Shown in pieces: positions 61,859 to 64,000 of a stretch of 64,000 bases of DNA. A program made the position numbers and the translations under genes. Source of the DNA: Verpa conica. Lineage: Eukaryota > Ascomycota > Pezizomycetes > Pezizales > Morchellaceae. Within the stretch, counting starts at the first letter, position 1. Each line of letters begins with the position of its first letter. The DNA lies in NCBI GenBank assembly GCA_033030425.1, contig JAUFSD010000001.1:1612001-1676000 (forward strand). Reading direction: 5' to 3'. Below the pieces are notes generated by a model, which was given only the letters and a program-made list of their open reading frames with translations, searched no databases and was not told the origin of the DNA.

Positions 61859-62503
61859 CAGTCATAGGCAATAAGTCATCGGACGGCCTAAACCATGGTA
61901 AGACCTGTTTTAGGTGGCGTTATTGAGCCTTGGCGCTTTTATTATTTCATGATACTTGAGCAGGCTGTTACTTATAGAGAGTGGGTTTTTATCTATTGGG
62001 CTTTCTGTATGTTCTAGCAGTTGTGTCTATGTGTATTTAGGGTGGGAGAAACACCCCCAACCCCCCCCTATCTATGCTATAAAATGCCACCGCTTTTGGG
62101 GCTAAATTTAGCAGTTTATACAATTTAAAAGGTGATTTTTTAGAATGGCAGCTAATGAGGGGTATTTGTGTGCTAACTACATTTATAGACTCTTAGGATA
62201 TGGGTAGTAAGGTCTATAACCCCTAAAAAGGCCCTTTTTATCATTTTATCCCCCATCTAAGTTTACATACCTAAAAAGAGGTAAAAAGAACAAGTGTACC
62301 TTGTAAATGAATAGAGTAGATATAGACCCCAATTGCTATATAAAATTAAGGTTCTCCATATAAAGAAACCCTAGTTCCATTGGCTCTAGGGCTCAATTTT
62401 TTTTACATCTATGGCAGCCTCCTGCTTAAAAGCTATAGAAAAACGGGCTAAAACACGCCAAGATTCACTGAAACCGCGTCCGATGACTTATTACCTATGA
62501 CTG
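61859..62503. mobile_element. Tc1/mariner-type non-autonomous element with TA duplication
   Basis: Starts CAGTCATAGGCAATAAGTCA and ends with the inverted copy. The arms match over about 28 nt with one mismatch (GGC versus GGT). TA flanks both sides (61857-61858 and 62504-62505). Subterminal TTGGCG and TGTTTTAG motifs are also mirrored. At 645 bp it has no transposase ORF, so it is a deletion derivative or MITE. TA target and CAGT ends are classic for Tc1/mariner, including fungal pogo/Fot1 relatives. Confidence 0.85.
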
Positions 62504-64000
62504 TACAGCGTACAAACTCTAGCTATCGATATCAACCCGCCCCCCGGAAAAACGTATACTTAAAGAGAGCCGGAAATTAAAGCCAAATCTTATGGTACAG
62601 AGCTCTATGCATGCATGAACCGAATACTTTCAACTTAACCTTGATTCATTTCTTTGAGAGTACGAACCCCGGGGAGTAACTTTTTTTTGCGTTTGCTTTA
62701 CTTATGTTTTCGTATGAGGTATGATAGTACTCATAATCAATGAGTTAGACTATGGAGGGGGGGAACTCTGTATCATGGGTTGCATGTACTTATGATAAAT
62801 TCATTCATTCATTCATTTAACCCTGTATCATGAAATATCACTCGTATTGGATTTAAACTCTATGTTTTGTTTTTGTTTTTGTTTTTTGTTTAATTCATTA
62901 ACTACATAAACCTTTCGGTTATGGTAATTAAACTCTATGTTGTATTATTGGTATCGAATAGGTATAGTACCGGGTACAAACAGGTTGGATCTATGATGTA
63001 GGAGCATATATATAGAGTACTCCTAAGTCTTTAGTCTACTCTCACCTCTCTATTTTACCACACTCTAGGCAATTTCTAAAAGAGACAACTAGAATGACCT
63101 TTATATATAGTACATATTGGTAGTGGGACCTATAAGGTATAAATTTTCAATCCACTATAGTCTATGACCAGATAGTATAATACACTATATATTTCCATCA
63201 CGAAAATGCTCACAACCCTTTACTAGATCGCACTTTATTGCCAGTCTTACTTAACTACATACCTATACTACAAAAATAAGGCCCGGAACTTACTTATTGA
63301 GAAAAAAACACCACTCCACACCCTTTTACCATGAGTAGCCCTTTCTTAGAGCTCCGTCCCGCAAACTTGGGGCAGCTAGAGACATCGAGACGTTGCGATG
63401 TTTACATATAGCCATAGGCACCTATGTATATAACCTCACTAGGTAAGAGATATTCTTGCATTAACCTATAACTGTAATTATCTATTTTCTATTGGGAGGT
63501 CGGTATAAACAAAGTTTAATAACATAGCCTTTTGAACTCACTAGATATCACTCGATATATCAAGCCTCTGTATTATGGCTTCCCCTTCAAATTAGTACGT
63601 AGGTGACATTTAATTTAACCGAGAAACCTAGCTACTTATATTAGTCATAGAGAGATCATGTAGGTATAGTTATAATTAAGCTATATCTTATATTAAGCAA
63701 AACAGTCTATTTCGAAACAACTTAGTAGCCACTCGTTTAAATATAGATGGATCATGCGATGCCCTACTGGATAGGCAGATCTAGGTATCTTAATTTCTAA
63801 CCTAATACATTGCGCTACGTAACCATGTGTTGTTCCTAAAAATTAACCAGCTGCGCCTTGAAACTCTAAAGGACTATGCATGTGTCACCAATTATTGTCC
63901 CGCTTAGTTCTTTCCATTTATCATTCGATTCGCCCTCTAATTAGCCAATTTGCTGAGACGCGTATTATATATCTTAGTACTATTGAGTAATCTTTATTCA
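62504..64000. other. Intergenic, AT-rich, to the window end
   Basis: No gene seen. It contains a dispersed ATTC-tailed repeat at 62772-62845 and a (TTTTTG)n-like run at about 62866-62890. Confidence 0.5.
62772..62845 (+). repeat. Dispersed ATTC-tailed repeat, copy D
   Basis: GGGTTGCATGTACTTATGAT, then four ATTC units, then ATCATGAAATATCACTCG. It aligns with copy B both before and after the tail, which supports a true repeat family rather than chance simple sequence. Confidence 0.55.

Noticed and set aside
1..64000. A classical biosynthetic gene cluster around the methyltransferases
   Set aside because: No polyketide synthase, NRPS, terpene cyclase, P450 or transporter was found beside them.

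Overview
The window looks like nuclear DNA of a filamentous ascomycete (Pezizomycotina). The evidence is short introns of about 53-150 nt with GTRNGT donors, TACTAAC-like branch points and YAG acceptors, plus fungal protein families: Lst4/FNIP, CSC1/OSCA, LaeA-like TAM methyltransferases, Rho GTPases, F-box/ankyrin proteins and secreted pectinases. The homopolymer and microsatellite content and the F-box/ankyrin protein would suit a Pezizomycete such as a morel, truffle or relative, but that placement is a weak inference. Eleven protein genes can be modelled. All spliced models were checked by hand for a continuous frame across every junction. No rRNA, convincing tRNA or CRISPR was found.

Layout. 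1-4559: low-complexity sequence passing into a long C/T-rich leader. 4560-7907 (+): Lst4/FNIP-type TORC1 regulator with one 57-nt intron. 7908-13522: microsatellites and dispersed repeats. 13523-15308 (-): LaeA-like methyltransferase, 8 exons. 17452-18193 (+): divergent Rho GTPase. 19155-22972 (+): 1229-residue coiled-coil protein of unknown function. 25423-26736 (+): second LaeA-like methyltransferase, 6 exons. 29245-29634 (-): small secreted protein with a duplicated 8-cysteine module. 29931-38110: no gene seen. 38111-39058 (+): conserved fungal protein of unknown function. 43566-44470 (-): secreted, probably GPI-anchored protein. 47321-48064 (+): F-box/ankyrin protein. 49857-51355 (-) and 53148-54325 (+): pectate lyase and pectin methylesterase, arranged head to head. 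55530-58415 (-): CSC1-type cation channel. 58416-64000: no gene seen, but one clear transposable element.

Two sequence compartments alternate. About 1-13 kb, 33.5-42.5 kb and 54.4-59 kb are full of A/T and C/G homopolymer runs, (GA)n/(CT)n and C/T-rich leaders. They hold the conserved genes (Lst4, the 38-kb gene, CSC1). About 13-33 kb, 43-53 kb and 59.5-64 kb are AT-richer with few microsatellites. They hold all the accessory genes and most of the recognisable repeats.

Four non-autonomous inverted-repeat elements (MITEs) were found by eye: 41282-41443, 49362-49694, 51890-52127 and 61859-62503. A family of short dispersed repeats with ATTC-rich 3' tails is also present. The most coherent functional unit is the head-to-head pectinase pair: the esterase removes methyl groups from pectin and the lyase cleaves the product. 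A MITE with a perfect 22-bp terminal inverted repeat sits in their shared upstream region.
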